The translations under genes were made by a program, and so were the position numbers. The notes beneath the pieces were generated by a model that worked only from the letters and a program-made list of their open reading frames with translations, did no database searches and was not told the DNA's origin. Positions 62,815-64,000 of a DNA stretch of 64,000 bases are shown here, one piece after another. Position 1 is the first letter of the stretch; the number at the start of each line of letters is the position of its first letter. The DNA is from Vibrio superstes (GTDB lineage: Bacteria > Pseudomonadota > Gammaproteobacteria > Enterobacterales > Vibrionaceae). The stretch spans positions 2,286,516-2,350,515 of the forward strand of contig NZ_BCUR01000004.1 in the NCBI RefSeq assembly GCF_003569005.1, written 5' to 3'.

Positions 62815-63606
62815 TCAGCGAATGATGCCACGATTAACATCATTATTTAGATAGTCCATAAACTGCTTAACCGCTGGGTATTCCTCAGCTGATTTGGCAA
62901 TCTCTTCTTTGGCTTCATCTAAGGTTAGACCTGAGCGATACAGTGTTTTGAACGCACGACGCACAGCTAGAATATCTTGCTTCTCAAAGCCGCGACGCTT
63001 CATGCCCTCAGAGTTGATACCGATTGGGCTACAGTGGTTGCCCTGTGCCATTACAAATGGCGGGATATCTTGAGCTACGGTTGAGCCACCACCAACAAAG
63101 GCATGCGCACCTAGCGTACAGAACTGATGTACCGGAACCAAGGCGGTCAAGATAACATAATCTTGAACCTTCACGTGACCAGCAAGAGTCGCATTGTTAC
63201 CCAAGATAACGTTGTCACCAATCACACAGTCATGTGCAATGTGTGCGTTGACACAAAATAGGTTATCACTACCTACTTGAGTAATGCCTTTATCCTGAAT
63301 CGTGCCGCGATGCATTTGCACACTTTCACGAATCACATTGCGATCACCAACAATAAGTTGCGTGGCTTCGCCTTGATATTTCTTATCTTGGTTTTCTTCA
63401 CCCAAAATAGCAAAAGAGAACACGCGGTTTCCATTACCAATCTTGGTCAAACCTTTAATTACGACATGAGACATAATCTCGTTGTCTTCACCAATCTCTA
63501 CATCGCCACTGATGTATGTAAACGGGCCTACCGTTGTGTTGGCACCAATTTTTACATTACCTTCAATAACTGCAGTAGGGTGAATTTTTGCAGTAGGATC
63601 AATCAT
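62815..63606 (-). CDS. lpxA: UDP-GlcNAc acyltransferase
   Basis: The start at 63606 gives MIDPTAKIHPTAVIEGNVKIG and 263 residues; 63627 would overlap fabZ. Left-handed beta-helix hexapeptide repeats run through residues 10-190 (GNVKIGANTTVGPF and similar), with the catalytic His in NAHIAHDCVIGDN. It performs the first acylation of lipid A. It begins 1 bp after the fabZ stop. Confidence 0.97.
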   Translation of the reverse strand: MIDPTAKIHPTAVIEGNVKIGANTTVGPFTYISGDVEIGEDNEIMSHVVIKGLTKIGNGNRVFSFAILGEENQDKKYQGEATQLIVGDRNVIRESVQMHRGTIQDKGITQVGSDNLFCVNAHIAHDCVIGDNVILGNNATLAGHVKVQDYVILTALVPVHQFCTLGAHAFVGGGSTVAQDIPPFVMAQGNHCSPIGINSEGMKRRGFEKQDILAVRRAFKTLYRSGLTLDEAKEEIAKSAEEYPAVKQFMDYLNNDVNRGIIR

Positions 63607-63607
63607 A

Positions 63608-64000
63608 TTAGAATTCTCGACGAGCACATTTCAGTTCTGCAGAACAAACAACCTCACCATCGACTTTAGCAACACCGTTGAACATCGCGATACCACGACG
63701 ATTTTTCAACAGTTCTACTTCGATGATCATTTGGTCACCAGGGCTAACAGGTTTACGGAACTTCGCTTGGTCAACACTAGCAAAGTAGTACAATTCATTT
63801 TCTTTTGGTTCACCAAAGGTCTTGAACGCAAGTAGGCCAGTTGCTTGAGCCATCGCTTCTAGGATAAGAACCCCTGGAAAAACAGGTAGTTGAGGAAAGT
63901 GACCTTGGAACTGAGGTTCGTTAAAGCTCACGTTTTTCAAACCAATCAGGTACTTACCTTCTTCAAAATCGGTTACTCGATCAAGCAGTAGAAACGGGTA
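63608..64000 (-). CDS. fabZ: 3-hydroxyacyl-ACP dehydratase FabZ, 5' end outside the window
   Basis: The reading frame stays open to position 64000 and reads YPFLLLDRVTDFEEGKYLIGL before KNVSFNEPQFQGHFP. GHFP has the catalytic His and PGVLILEAMAQ the catalytic Glu. About 20 N-terminal residues lie beyond the right edge; the TTG at 63940 is not the true start. It supplies unsaturated acyl-ACP for membranes and precedes lpxA in the conserved order. Confidence 0.95.
   Translation of the reverse strand, partial: YPFLLLDRVTDFEEGKYLIGLKNVSFNEPQFQGHFPQLPVFPGVLILEAMAQATGLLAFKTFGEPKENELYYFASVDQAKFRKPVSPGDQMIIEVELLKNRRGIAMFNGVAKVDGEVVCSAELKCARREF

Noticed and set aside
1..64000. CRISPR arrays, tRNA and rRNA genes
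   Set aside because: No regularly spaced direct repeats, cloverleaf tRNA sequences with CCA-type ends, or rRNA signatures were seen.

Overview
The window reads as chromosome 1 of a Vibrio species (Vibrionaceae, Gammaproteobacteria). From about 16.3 kb to the right edge it carries blocks whose content and order I recall from Vibrio: qmcA-nfeD, zipA-ligA, cysZ, cysK, ptsH-ptsI-crr, dapE, dapA-bamC, gcvR-bcp, bepA, upp/purM-purN, gmhA, fadE, dnaQ/rnhA, gloB, mltD, glnB, tilS, accA-dnaE-rnhB-lpxB-lpxA-fabZ. Family calls rest on motifs and remembered relatives; no database search was possible.

Region 1 (1-16.3 kb) is an accessory segment with envelope genes and regulators. It holds two related LysR-type regulators, a small outer-membrane barrel, an IS3 remnant, two lipoproteins, an exported C45-type amide hydrolase, an RND pump without an adjacent adaptor, a PAP2 phosphatase fused to an outer-membrane barrel, an MFS transporter and a short trimeric autotransporter. 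Four of these genes, plus one predicted gene just left of the window, have the same 21-bp motif, ACCTAT-N11-ATA(G/C), in the same orientation about 69-104 bp before the start codon. The motif fits the LysR T-N11-A rule, so the segment looks like an undescribed LysR envelope regulon. This is the main discovery candidate.

Region 2 (16.3-39.6 kb) is mostly core: membrane quality control (qmcA, nfeD), cell division and DNA ligation (zipA, ligA), sulfate and cysteine (cysZ, cysK), the PTS phosphorelay, a DyP peroxidase, lysine/peptidoglycan precursors (dapE, dapA), outer-membrane assembly (bamC, bepA), thiol chemistry (bcp, arsC-like, TusA-like) and a stand-alone GH43 xylosidase.

Region 3 (39.8-64 kb) is core: pyrimidine salvage and purine synthesis (upp; purM-purN under a PurR box), LPS heptose (gmhA), fatty-acid oxidation (fadE under a FadR-like box), proofreading and RNase H (dnaQ/rnhA), glyoxalase, murein hydrolase, PII, tRNA lysidine synthetase, and the long fabZ-lpxA-lpxB-rnhB-dnaE-accA run that joins lipid A, fatty acid and DNA synthesis. 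fabZ is cut by the right edge.

Two families of palindromic mobile repeats lie in the intergenic spaces. A roughly 263-bp two-armed element occurs three times (240, 41934, 49599), and a different 168-bp palindrome occurs once (53950). I saw no rRNA, tRNA or CRISPR array.
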